Assembly (NCBI GenBank): GCA_026210745.1
Contig: CP110632.1
Span: 2,727,001 to 2,791,000 of the forward strand
Direction: 5' to 3'
Source of the DNA: Exobasidium rhododendri
Lineage: Eukaryota > Basidiomycota > Exobasidiomycetes > Exobasidiales > Exobasidiaceae
Length of the DNA stretch: 64,000 bases
The notes beneath the pieces were generated by a model, which was given only the letters and a program-made list of their open reading frames with translations, made no database searches and was not told the origin of the DNA. Below, piece after piece: positions 12,501 through 22,153 of the stretch (positions are counted from its first letter, which is position 1; each line of letters starts with the position of its first letter). Both the position numbers and the translations under genes were made by a program.

Positions 12501-15260
12501 GCTCTAGCTTTACCCATCGGCTCCAGAGGTCTCAGACCGCGAACTATAGTAGTCGTACTTCGAACTGAACTAGATCGAGATGCTGGTAAGCTGCTCTCCG
12601 CCTTCGTTCGCCCACGATTGACGAGACTATCTTCGCTCGACGTTGGTGACAATTGCTTGGACTGATCGGGCGAAAGAGCGAGAGGCGTGGTGCTTTTGGA
12701 AGTCGATGCGTCCATGGTCGAGGGATGCTCATCGTGCGACTCGAGTTGAGGTGGATTCAAGCGCATCGTCCTGCTACTCTTCATGGCTCTGCCTGGAGAT
12801 GGCGGAGTAGCAATCGCGGTCTGTACCCCGCCTCTTCTTAGAACAGGAGGTGTTTCCTGCTTCCGCTGATGCAGAGACTCGATAAGTTGACCGCGTCGAG
12901 AAGGGGTGGAGTTGAAGCTTGACTCTCGGAAGATGGGGGGCGGGGAAGCAGACAAGCTTGCCAGGCTTCTATCACCCGCTCCCTGCACCACCCATGATCT
13001 GTACGTTGAAGGCACATTCTCCAAGTCTCGAAACGTCTCCTTGTCAAACTGTTCTCGCAACAACCTCCTTTGCTCCTTAGGATCAAGACCTGTCAAGTCG
13101 CCAAAATGATCCGTTGCCAGGATGTAGCTTCGACTCGGTTTGGTGTTGCTGCTTCCATACTGAGAGACCTTGCTACTGACACCGTATGACTTTGAAGGAG
13201 GTGGAAAATAGCCGCCAGAGGAAACCACTCCTGGCACCTTGGCGAAATCTATATAGGGAATAGAAATGTCACTGATTTCATTCTCCATCAAACCTAGCAT
13301 CTGCACTTCATGCATCTTGCATCTGGGTATAAATCGATCTGCTCGGAAAGGCTTGTCTTGCTGCAAGTTGTAGAAAGAGCAGTCTACCCAGTGGGGTATC
13401 CCATAGAAGTCTACCAGACCAGACGATTTGGATCGACTTCCAACTCCAAACGAGCTGGAAGAGGCAGCGGCTGAAGCATGCTTTGGATCAAAGTAGAGCG
13501 GGTCGGGCGGCGCGCTCTGCTCGACTGGTGGTCTCGCCGCCGTTGCCGTACTCCGACGCTTCTTCGACGAGGGTTTGGACTGTGATGATGCTGCTGCTGT
13601 TGCTGCTCCTCCTCCTCCTCCTCCTCCAAAAGCTTCCGGCATGGGTACTTGACTCTGAAAGTGAAACAACGGCACAGAGTGTAGTGGCATCTTTGTCAGG
13701 CAGACAAGATCCAGTCCAATGCCATTGTCGATGAGGCGTTCCGTCGTCATCCGAAGTAGTTGCTTGTTGACATCAAAGTGGCCAGTCCCAGCGGTGATAA
13801 TCAAGAGATCCAAGCCAGTTCGATTCAGGTCTCGATCAATATAGTGCTCATTAAACGGATTCAGCGATAGATTGATCGCCTCCAGGATGTTTCCTTCATG
13901 AGAGGAGGATAAAGTGCCGGCCAAAAGGGCGCGATCTCGACGTAGGAGATGAGCATACTGCTCTTCGAGCCAAGGCGCTCCATCTGGTCCTGCTACCGGC
14001 CTGCGGAGCAACAGAACATCATGACTGAAACGGAAGAATTCCTCCTTCAACAGAGTCAGCATCTTCGGCCAGTCGCAATCCGACTCTAGATCGACGATGA
14101 CCTTGTAATAATCAATGTACCACCTCTTCTTTCCATCTTCTTCCTGACGAAGAGGCAATTCCGATTCCTGAAGCATGTGCAGTTCACTGATATCGTAGTG
14201 AACTCTTGCAAAGAGGATGACACTGACGACATGATTTGCTGGTACGATCTGCCATCGACGATACAATTCGGGTAGAAAGCCCGAAAGGGCCTTCTCGTAG
14301 TACAGTTCACCATCCTCGTCGAAATCCCACATCTCTGTCGCCATCTGAATGAAGACGTAGAACTTCGCTGATTCCGATCGGAAGATGGTCCTTGTCTGTT
14401 GTCCGATGTAGCCAGACATGACCTGAGCGAAGAGGGAGGAAAGGCGAGCGGGTAAGCAGCGCAAAGAAAGCTTACTCTGCCTCGCGAAGTGAGAGACATA
14501 CCTTTCTCTCATTGATGAAGATTCGGCCAACTGTGGCCCTCACACAATTTGCCAGCGTCACCTTCTGTCCAACGTAGACGCATGAGTCTTCCAGAAGTGT
14601 GCTCAAGCGCCACATGTCGGCTCGGCCAATGTACTGGTCGCGAAAGTAGAGCTCGACATGCGATATTACATGCTCTGCTCGAGGCACCTTGCTCAAGATG
14701 ACCTCACATCGATTGTAAAATCCAAAGACACCTGCAATCGAGCGAGATATACTAAGCTGAAGCTGTGCTCCACTTCGTTCGATGCATGCAAGATCGCCGA
14801 CACCCTGGCTTGCCTTGAAAAGAAAGCTCTTCCGCATGACTTCCCTTGCCTCCCTCCTAGACGCATCCTTCCGCCTTTTCTTGTGACCTGCCAACGGACT
14901 TGGCTCTTCGCCATCCACATCATCTGCCAGAGCGTTACCGTTAAGATCTCCTTCTGTGTGACGAACCTCAAACAGCTCAGAGCTTTCACTGATTCCTCCT
15001 ACCGCGGCAATCAAGTCGGGATTCAGGACAAGCTCATGACTGCTAAAGTTTGGTGGTTCGTGAGTCCAGAGCGAGACAGGGCGAGATGTCAGAATGGGAC
15101 GAGAGAACGATGAAGAGGATGCATCTGTTCTTCGAGAAGACGATCTTCTTCGGAAGTCGGTAGAGATGCTCCCGAGCGGTGACCTTGCATGGGGCGAATG
15201 AGAAGAAAAGGACAGGCGATCGACTCGAGGCGCCGGCAAGGCAGACAAGCCGTCTGTCAT
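9542..15260 (-). CDS. IML1: IML1/DEPDC5, SEACIT (GATOR1) subunit, 2 exons
   Basis: Exons 15260-14502 and 14422-9542 (1879 residues). The GTATGT donor and CAG acceptor join INERK to VMSGYIGQQTRTIFRSESAK, which matches the conserved N-terminal region of Iml1. Iml1 is the GTPase-activating subunit of SEACIT/GATOR1, which acts on the Rag GTPase Gtr1 at the vacuole and turns TORC1 down when amino acids are scarce. A Ser-rich disordered region spans about 13100-11900. The DEP domain lies at about residues 1480-1570, with a core such as FSGADFITWLCREF. A Gln/His run follows at about residue 1800, encoded at 9741-9785. The C-terminal domain ends with FIDFCSDVTKLEAFYRELLD. Long ORFs on the + strand across this gene are shadows. 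It is divergent from VMA2. Confidence 0.92.
9741..9785. repeat. CTG/TTG microsatellite coding a poly-Gln/His run in IML1
   Basis: A run of CTG, TTG and ATG triplets on the + strand reads as about ten Gln followed by His codons on the minus strand. It lies inside the C-terminal domain of IML1 and is a likely site of length variation between strains. Confidence 0.85.
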
Positions 15261-15707
15261 ATTTGCCCTTTCTTCGTCACTGTATACTGTGCTTTATCAC
15301 CATTGGAAGATGCTTGATGCTGCAGACGTGCGTGAATAGGGCAGACGAAATGGCAGGCCGTTTCAAATAGGAAGAAGGGGGGCAGGCGTTGCAATGGGCA
15401 ACCTTAAAGCTACCATCTTAAAGGGTGGAACTTATCTATGGTGAGTTTGCCGCACAACGCACGGACGCACGGCCCTGAGGTGCCACGCGAGAGTAGACAG
15501 GAAAGTAGCCACAGTCGAATTCTATCCCAAGCGTCATTGCAGACCACACTATCAATCTCCTGCTCCTATTGGTACTACTCCATTTCTTCCACTTTATCCG
15601 CACCTCCCTCGTTTGATCTGGATCACTTCAGCCGATCGAGACCTTGTTGCGTCGATAGGTTATTGAACTCACCTCTCTCTCTTTCCCTCCACACGCCCCT
15701 GCCAATC
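15261..15707. promoter_or_regulatory. Shared divergent promoter region of IML1 and VMA2
   Basis: 447 bases between the two start codons. The VMA2 side is pyrimidine-rich (15540-15700), probably the 5' leader. Both flanking proteins work at the vacuolar membrane, so joint control is conceivable. No specific factor site can be named with confidence. Confidence 0.45.
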
Positions 15708-17736
15708 ATGACGGACGCCAGAATGAGCGATAAGGAGCTCTTTCAGCTGAATCAAAAGGCAGCAGTGAAGAACTACAGCATAGACCCCCGATTGGACTAC
15801 CGAACGGTCTCTGCCATCAACGGTCCTTTGGTCGTACTTGACAATGTCAAATTTCCATCCTACAATGAGATCGTATCCTTGACACTTCCAGACGGGTCAC
15901 GTCGAGGGGGTCAGGTCTTGGAAGTCTCTGGTTCAAAGGCAGTAGTGCAAGTCTTCGAGGGTACTTCAGGCATCGACGTCAGGGACACCCATATCGAATT
16001 CACTGGTTCCAGCATGAAGCTGCCAGTCAGTGAGGACATGTTGGGCAGAATTTTCAATGGTTCGGGTAATCCAGTCGACAAGGGTCCCAAGGTATTTGCC
16101 GAAGACTACCTTGACATCAATGGTGAGTGAGACATGAGGTAAGGACTGAAAATCTTTAAGAGGGCTGATGTTCTTTCTCTCCCACACAGGTTCACCCATC
16201 AACCCGTACTCCAGAGTGTACCCTGAGGAAATGATTCAAACAGGTATCAGTACCATCGACACCATGAACAGTATCGCTCGAGGACAGAAGATTCCCATCT
16301 TCAGTGCCGCTGGTCTTCCACACAACGAGATTGCCGCACAGATCTGCAGACAAGCTGGTCTGGTCAAGAAACCTGACCAAGATGGTGCCAACGGAGCGAA
16401 GCCAAGCAAGGGTATCCACGATGACCACGAAGACAATTTCAGTATCGTCTTTGCAGCTATGGGTGTGAACATGGAGACTGCTCGATTCTTCAAGCAGGAC
16501 TTTGAAGAGAATGGAAGTCTAGATAGAGTCACTTTGTTCCTCAATTTGGCCAACGATCCAACGTGAGTGACAGTACAGCTGAAGATTATTCCACCAGAGG
16601 CTGACCCTCGTCAATTATCTACTTCTCGCCTCCTCAGCATCGAGCGTATCATTACCCCTCGTCTTGCCCTGACTACAGCAGAATACTTTGCCTACCAACT
16701 TGAGAAGCACGTCTTGGTCGTCTTGACGGATATGACGTCGTACGCAGATGCGCTTCGAGAAGTATCGGCAGCTAGAGAAGAAGTACCTGGTCGACGTGGT
16801 TACCCCGGTTACATGTGAGTTTCCGTGGCGGAAAAGAATTCCCATTTCTTCTGTGAGCTGACAAGAACGCTCTCATCGATGTTTTTCTTTTCTCCTGACC
16901 AGGTACACCGATTTATCGACCATCTACGAGCGAGCTGGCCGAGTGCAGGGTCGTAATGGGTCTATTACTCAGATCCCTATCCTGACCATGCCCAACGACG
17001 ACATGACCCACCCCATTCCCGATTTGACTGGATACATTACAGAAGGACAAATCTACGTCGATCGACAATTGCACAATCGACAAATCTACCCACCAATCCA
17101 AGTGCTCGGTTCCTTGAGTCGGTGCGTAGAGAAGCGTTGCGTGGCTCGTCAGATCAGGGATCTTTTCAAGCTAACATTTTTGATGTTTTGCTCGCAGATT
17201 GATGAAGAGTGCCATCGGTGAAGGTATGACACGAAAGGACCACAGTGATGCTTCCAACTCCCTCTATGCTGTGAGTAGTGCGAGGAGAAGAGAGACGTAA
17301 TTTACTTCTCAAGACACTGCGCGCTAATAAATTCCTCTTTCCCGCACTGGTATCTCTTCCCTCGCAGCTCTACGCTACTGGTCGAGACTGTGCTAGTATG
17401 AAGGCTGTTGTTGGTGAGGATGCCCTAAGCGCGGAAGACAAGCTGAGCCTGGAATTCTTGGATGCGTTTGAGAAGAAGTTCATCAACCAAGGCGCGTATG
17501 AAAATCGATCCATCTACGACTCCTTGGACATCGCTTGGAGTTTGATGAGGATGCTACCAAAGGAGATGCTCACTCGAGTGAACCCCAAGATTCTCAAAGA
17601 GTTCTACGGCCGCCGAGCCCAGACTACATTCAAGAAAGCAGCGGAGGAAGGAGACAAACAAGACAAAGCTGACGAGAAGAAGAAGCAAGACAAGGGTACC
17701 CGGGATGGCCAATCTAAGCTGGTCGACGATGACTAG
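15708..17736 (+). CDS. VMA2: V-type ATPase subunit B (V1 sector), 6 exons
   Basis: Exons 15708-16122, 16190-16562, 16638-16814, 16903-17121, 17198-17270 and 17368-17736 (541 residues). All phases agree and the joins rebuild the highly conserved subunit: [46 protein letters not shown] and [11 protein letters not shown]. Subunit B is the non-catalytic nucleotide-binding subunit of the V1 head, which alternates with subunit A and drives acidification of the vacuole and endomembranes. As expected for B, the catalytic P-loop is replaced by [15 protein letters not shown]. The C-terminal tail is Lys/Asp-rich and slightly longer than in yeast (517 residues). The start ATG at 15708 gives [12 protein letters not shown]; a second ATG five codons later is possible. 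This is the most intron-rich gene of the window. Confidence 0.97.
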
Positions 17737-17913
17737 CTGAGCGTGATTCGTCCTTTTTGCAGAGTATGTCTCACCACTCGTTTGTGTCCGTCCGTTCTAT
17801 TGTTGCAGTCCCCACACACTCCTGTCAAAGTCTCGTAGAAGGGATGTAGTGCCTATTTCAATCAAATTCATATCTATAAAAGAGGAGCGAGATTATGCGC
17901 ACGGACATGGTCG

Positions 17914-18888
17914 ATGTCATCACCACTTTTCCCCTCCTCCTCGCCTCACCCCTTCCTTTACCACCTTGACCATCCATATCTGAATACTGCGAATGAGCCG
18001 AAGTTGAAGTTGAGCATGAGCGGTCTATACTGGCAGCCCGAGCTTGCCGATGGGATATCTGCCTCGTTCACCTACGACGTCGGCGCCCATGGGTGGGGTA
18101 ATGAGGAACTGCAAGAGTATACCACCTCTTCCAAGAATTCTTTTGTCGACTCGAAAGGCGACACAATCGTCATTCGAGCTGTTGCAGAGAAAGACGAGCA
18201 GGGCAATGATCGCTTCACCAGTGCTCGGCTTGTGAGCAAGACCTGCTTGAATGAAGAGAGGGGCTATGTAGAAGCGTGCATCGATGCTCCATACGCCAGT
18301 GAGTCAAAGCGTCGTGTCTTCACATCTGCTTTTAGGTAGCATACCTGCAAGGGATACAGATGTACGCTGACATGCTGCACTGTAATGGTATGGAACGGGA
18401 CAGAGGGGATCTGGTTCGCATTCTGGTTGCTGCCAAAACAGCCTTTCAATTGGCCAGGTGACGGGGAGGTAGACATTTGTGAAGCATGGGATGGGAAGGA
18501 GGAGAATGGCACTTGCTTGCACTGGGGCCATTACAACGGTCAAGATTGGAACAAGCATCGAGTGCTGCACACGCCCTTGTCGCCACAACCTTCCAAAGGG
18601 CACAAATTCGGATTCGCATGGGATAGTACGTCTAGGAAGCTCCTCTGGCTGACCGATGGCAAAGCAACGATGAGAGCAATCATTCCAGATGGAATCAGAA
18701 GTATCAAAGACTTCCAAGTACTTCTCAACGTCGCCATGGGGGGAAACGTCATGAATGGGGCCAGGCCAAAGATTCCCTCAACGCACGACATGGTCATCAG
18801 CGATCTCAAGATGTACAGAGAGGTTCCTGGTGGTTGGAGTCACTTTGAGTCGTTGTGGGCGGTAGCCAAAGATGGAGATACAATGTAA
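17914..18888 (+). CDS. GH16 family endo-beta-glucanase-like enzyme, no signal peptide, 2 exons
   Basis: Exons 17914-18298 and 18404-18888 (289 residues). The join (GTGAGT donor, GGGACAG acceptor) is the only nearby acceptor in phase, and it gives DAPYAKGIWFAFWLLP as the family requires. GH16 enzymes cut beta-1,3 or mixed beta-1,3/1,4 glucans or related polymers. The substrate-cleft motif GWGNEELQEYT is present. The catalytic signature ExDxxE appears as GEVDICEAW, with Glu150 as nucleophile and Glu155 as acid/base. The last strand motif LLNVAMGGN is also present. The N-terminus has no hydrophobic signal peptide, unusual for a secreted glucanase. The start could be a nearby upstream ATG (for example 17895 or 17906) or a missed exon. 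A cytosolic or unconventionally secreted enzyme is the alternative. Confidence 0.82.
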
Positions 18889-18910
18889 AGATTGAACAGC
18901 GTTGGCTGCC

Positions 18911-19644
18911 TCACCTGTACTTCCAAGATTCTTCATCCCAATTCTCCACCAACGTGGCATCATTCTGACGAAAGGGGAGACGTGAGCAAAGAACGAGCAC
19001 TTTTTCGACCTCGTGTACTGGTAGCCAAATCACCTTGTACTTTGGGCCGAAGCCGCCAAAGCCATCTCTCAAAATGGCGACTACTTGATCTTGACTGCCT
19101 GGCGAGGTCTTTAGCTTTCCCGACTTTATGGCCTCCTCTCGTGCTTCCTTGTATATCCTTGCCGCTTTTGGTCCTCTGTGCACCGATGATGCAAAAACAC
19201 TCTTAAATTTCTTCACTCTATCTCTACTCTTACTGGCGACTTACCTGGCTTGGGACAAAGCGCAATGGAAGATGACTTGATGTACTGCAAAGGTGTAAAG
19301 GGCAGCATGAGAAGTCGATCGTTCTGCAGCTGGCTTGTATCATGGTCTCGCCTTCCCTCACCATCTTTCAGTGAACTCTGAACGAGCTCGTTGATCTTAT
19401 CTCCAAATACAGCACTGGGAATATGCACACAGCCCGGGATGTTTCCACCTTCAAAGTCGTCGTCCCGAACATCCACAATGGCAATTGTCTTGTCACCTTG
19501 CTTCCTCTCCTTCAACTTGGCCGCTAGTTCGTCATTCCTAATGTACCCAGGCGCCCGAGATGTCGACATGCTGTGCAAGGAAGTGAGTCTTCGAGGACGA
19601 AGAGATGTCAATACCCTTGAAAAAACGGCGAAGCTGGTGGTCAT
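18911..19644 (-). CDS. YCH1: YCH1-like rhodanese/Cdc25-type phosphatase or arsenate reductase, 4 exons
   Basis: Exons 19644-19362, 19284-19245 and 19175-18911; the last is probably split by a 69-base intron at 18965-19033. The product is 172 residues with that intron removed and 195 if it is retained. The small family has a rhodanese fold with an HCX5R active site, and members act as protein phosphatases or arsenate reductases. The active site is not in any long ORF. It is in a 40-base exon reading VHQVIFHCALSQA, joined to RGPKAARIYKE, with Cys102 and Arg108 as catalytic pair. The 69-base segment has no stop, starts GTGATT and ends TCGTCAG. Removing it yields GPKYKNDATLVENW, closer to the family. 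The N-terminus is Arg/Ser-rich without acidic residues, possibly mitochondrial. The gene is divergent from ORC2. Confidence 0.82.
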
Positions 19645-19863
19645 GAAGCAAACTTATGACGAGACTCTAAGACCGTGTGCTATCGTCCAGCCCCCATGTT
19701 CTTCCTATCATTTAGAGAGTATATTTCTCTAGTTGCAGATTTGGATGCGCGTGGGGGGTGTTTGTAGTGGTGAGCTCGAGCCACCCTGATCGAAGGTGGA
19801 CAACAACCTTCTTGCCAATCGAGCGTTTACTTTGGCGTGCAATCACCCCATCTTTCTGTGGCC
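19645..19863. promoter_or_regulatory. Short divergent promoter region between YCH1 and ORC2
   Basis: Only 219 bases separate the two start codons, so the core promoters must overlap or lie back to back. A G-run lies near 19752. No specific element is assigned. Confidence 0.4.
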
Positions 19864-21876
19864 ATGTCGCACATCAGCAGTCCTCTGAGGCGGCAGTATT
19901 CGCGGCTGAATAGCCAAGGAACAAGTGGAGAGGGACTGTCGAGCTCCAACGGGGTTTCATCAAGACTGGAAGTGGACTCTACTTCCGACTCAGACTCGTT
20001 GTCTTCTCCCAGCTCTGCTCCGTCTGAGTCTTCCTCTGAGGAGAGCTCGGAGGAAGAGGGCAGAGTCAAAGAAGTGAAAGCGTACAAAGCTGATCTTACT
20101 CCTCATCACCGGTCGGAAAAGAGACCGCAAAGGAGAACCGCAGCGAGAGCCAGCGATGCGTGGAGTGAATTAGGACCCAAGTCGAATCGCAAGAAGATCT
20201 TGGAGGTGGTGATAGACGTACATTCCAGAGAAAAAAGGACACCTAAGAAGGAGACGACGACGACGAGACCAGAAGCGGAGGTCCTCATAGTCTCTCCAGC
20301 GAAGAGGAGTCAAAGGGAGACACAGGTCATTACGCCAAAGAAGAAGGACGTCACTGAGACCGTGCGAGTGGAGGAAGACACACCCACGCCAGCGAAGAAG
20401 CAGAAGCTGCTCACCCCACGGAGGGATCAGCATCAGACAGAGACGCCAACGAGCACAGCCAAGCGCAGAATAGTCAAGCACAAGGAATTTCGGCCACTAC
20501 TAGAGCAAGACGATCCGACAGAACGGAATCTTGTTCGACCTACGTCCTCCGACGCCTACTTTGCAAATCATGCGTCCCGCTCCCAAAGGAAATCCTCCAA
20601 GCATCAGACTTCCGACAATGTCATCAGCGGGACTATGCCATTGATCTCACCCAAAGCGGTAGCACAGCTGTCCTCTTATGTGACACAGAAACTCGGAGGC
20701 AGCTCGAGCAATCTCTCTACAGTCACGCACTTTGAATCCTACTACGATCAATGGTGGTCACTTCTCGCTTGCTTGAACAGACCACTACTGATGTATGGCG
20801 TCGGCTCCAAGAAAGTCCACTTGCAGGGCTTCGCTCGGTACTTGGCAAGGAAAGGTAGATGTGCCAGTGTCGTTATTCGAGGCGAAGCGGGAGGGAGGAT
20901 AGAGGACGCACTCAGGGAAATGGAAAGGTATCTGCATCTTTCCCCCAGCATTTCTTTGGATGAAAGACGAGTCGTCTCGACGTCGCTTGAAGCTCGAGCG
21001 CATGCACTGGTGAAGGCGATGCATCAAGAAAATCATAGTGAAGATAATTCCCCTCCTGGCTTCCTTATACTCATCCACAACTTCGATTATTCCACCTTTT
21101 TACAAGAAAAGTCGCTCAATGTGCTAGAGATACTCACGGCCTCCGCTCGAATCCACCTTGTCGCCGATACCTGTCATGTCAATAGCGGTCTCATCTCCCG
21201 GCTGCACTCGGAGTCTGACCAAGGCTCTTTGCCATGGTTATGGGTCAACATGACAACGTACGTCCCTATGTTGGAGGAGATCATCAACGAACGAGGTGTA
21301 GGAGTCAGCAAAGCGATTGGCTTACCCCGTGTCCTGGACATTCGCGCCGCAGGAGGGGGTGGTGCCTCTGATGTCTTTCTGTACAATGAAGATTACCTCG
21401 ACGAGCAAGACGATTCCGCTGCTCTGGCAGGTCATGGTAGTGCTACTGCTGCGCCTCCTCCTCCTCATCAGCATCTTTTGTCGGAGAGAGCGGCCATTCA
21501 TATCCTTCGCAGTGTCACCGTCAAAGCGAAGCGTCTTTTCCTGCTGTTGGGAGACATCCTCTTGAGTGAGAGCACGTCTTCGCATTCAGAAGCCAAAGGG
21601 ACAAGAGCAACGATAATTACGTACAACGACCTGACTACACTGGCGAGGAAGAATTTTCTGGCAATGGCACCCGATGGTCTACGAAGTCTCTTGGTTGAAT
21701 TCACCACACATGGCCTCATTCGCGTAGAAGGACAGTCGCAACAGCAGCTGCAGAGCGGAGAATCTCACGACCAGAGTCAAGGTTTGCTGCCGGTCAACCA
21801 CGGCGCCCGGGTCACGATAGCCTTGGGGAAGACAGACTTGAGCCGTGTCATTGATGAGATTAAAGCGCAAATTTGA
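19864..21876 (+). CDS. ORC2: Origin recognition complex subunit 2
   Basis: Single exon of 670 residues. The frame extends upstream to a GTG, but the first ATG (19864, MSHISSPLRR) is taken as the start. ORC2 is part of the six-subunit complex that marks replication origins and loads the MCM helicase. The first 260 residues are disordered, with Ser/Asp runs and many Thr-Pro and Ser-Pro pairs (for example ETPTSTAKRR), likely CDK targets. The conserved domain starts near FESYYDQWWSLLACLNRPLL and continues with MYGVGSKKVHLQGFARYL, the AAA-like region of ORC2. It ends with a winged-helix region (LTTLARKNFLAMAPDGLRSLL). A Gly-rich loop followed by Pro residues (21345-21470) is a lineage-specific insertion. 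Confidence 0.93.
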   Translation: MSHISSPLRRQYSRLNSQGTSGEGLSSSNGVSSRLEVDSTSDSDSLSSPSSAPSESSSEESSEEEGRVKEVKAYKADLTPHHRSEKRPQRRTAARASDAWSELGPKSNRKKILEVVIDVHSREKRTPKKETTTTRPEAEVLIVSPAKRSQRETQVITPKKKDVTETVRVEEDTPTPAKKQKLLTPRRDQHQTETPTSTAKRRIVKHKEFRPLLEQDDPTERNLVRPTSSDAYFANHASRSQRKSSKHQTSDNVISGTMPLISPKAVAQLSSYVTQKLGGSSSNLSTVTHFESYYDQWWSLLACLNRPLLMYGVGSKKVHLQGFARYLARKGRCASVVIRGEAGGRIEDALREMERYLHLSPSISLDERRVVSTSLEARAHALVKAMHQENHSEDNSPPGFLILIHNFDYSTFLQEKSLNVLEILTASARIHLVADTCHVNSGLISRLHSESDQGSLPWLWVNMTTYVPMLEEIINERGVGVSKAIGLPRVLDIRAAGGGGASDVFLYNEDYLDEQDDSAALAGHGSATAAPPPPHQHLLSERAAIHILRSVTVKAKRLFLLLGDILLSESTSSHSEAKGTRATIITYNDLTTLARKNFLAMAPDGLRSLLVEFTTHGLIRVEGQSQQQLQSGESHDQSQGLLPVNHGARVTIALGKTDLSRVIDEIKAQI

Positions 21877-22040
21877 TCCTTGCATTGCGCCGAAGGCGAG
21901 GAAGTATTTGCTGAATACGGGAATACTTTCATACGGCAGAGTGACTAGACAGTACATGCAGTTACTTACATACCCGGAAAATTAGGGAAGGCTTATCTTG
22001 TATTGATAATTAAGAGGGTAAAGGGAGGAAAGGAAACGTG

Positions 22041-22098
22041 TAGAAGGAGAGGAGAGAGAGAGAGAGGGGAGAGAAAGGAAAGAGAAAGGGGAGAGAGG
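22041..22098. repeat. GA-rich purine tract between ORC2 and ERG24
   Basis: A run of GA and GGA units in the space between the convergent 3' ends of ORC2 and ERG24. It is simple sequence without coding potential. Confidence 0.7.
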
Positions 22099-22153
22099 TT
22101 GAATAGGTGGTTCAAGGGGTATCGGGGAGGCAGCGAGAAAGAAACGCCGTCAC

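Noticed and set aside
14658-15113. 151-codon ORF on the + strand opposite the first IML1 exon
   Set aside because: The minus strand encodes a conserved Iml1 region here and the + frame shows no family features.
19837-19863. Nine extra codons before the ORC2 Met
   Set aside because: They begin with GTG; the ATG at 19864 is the credible start.
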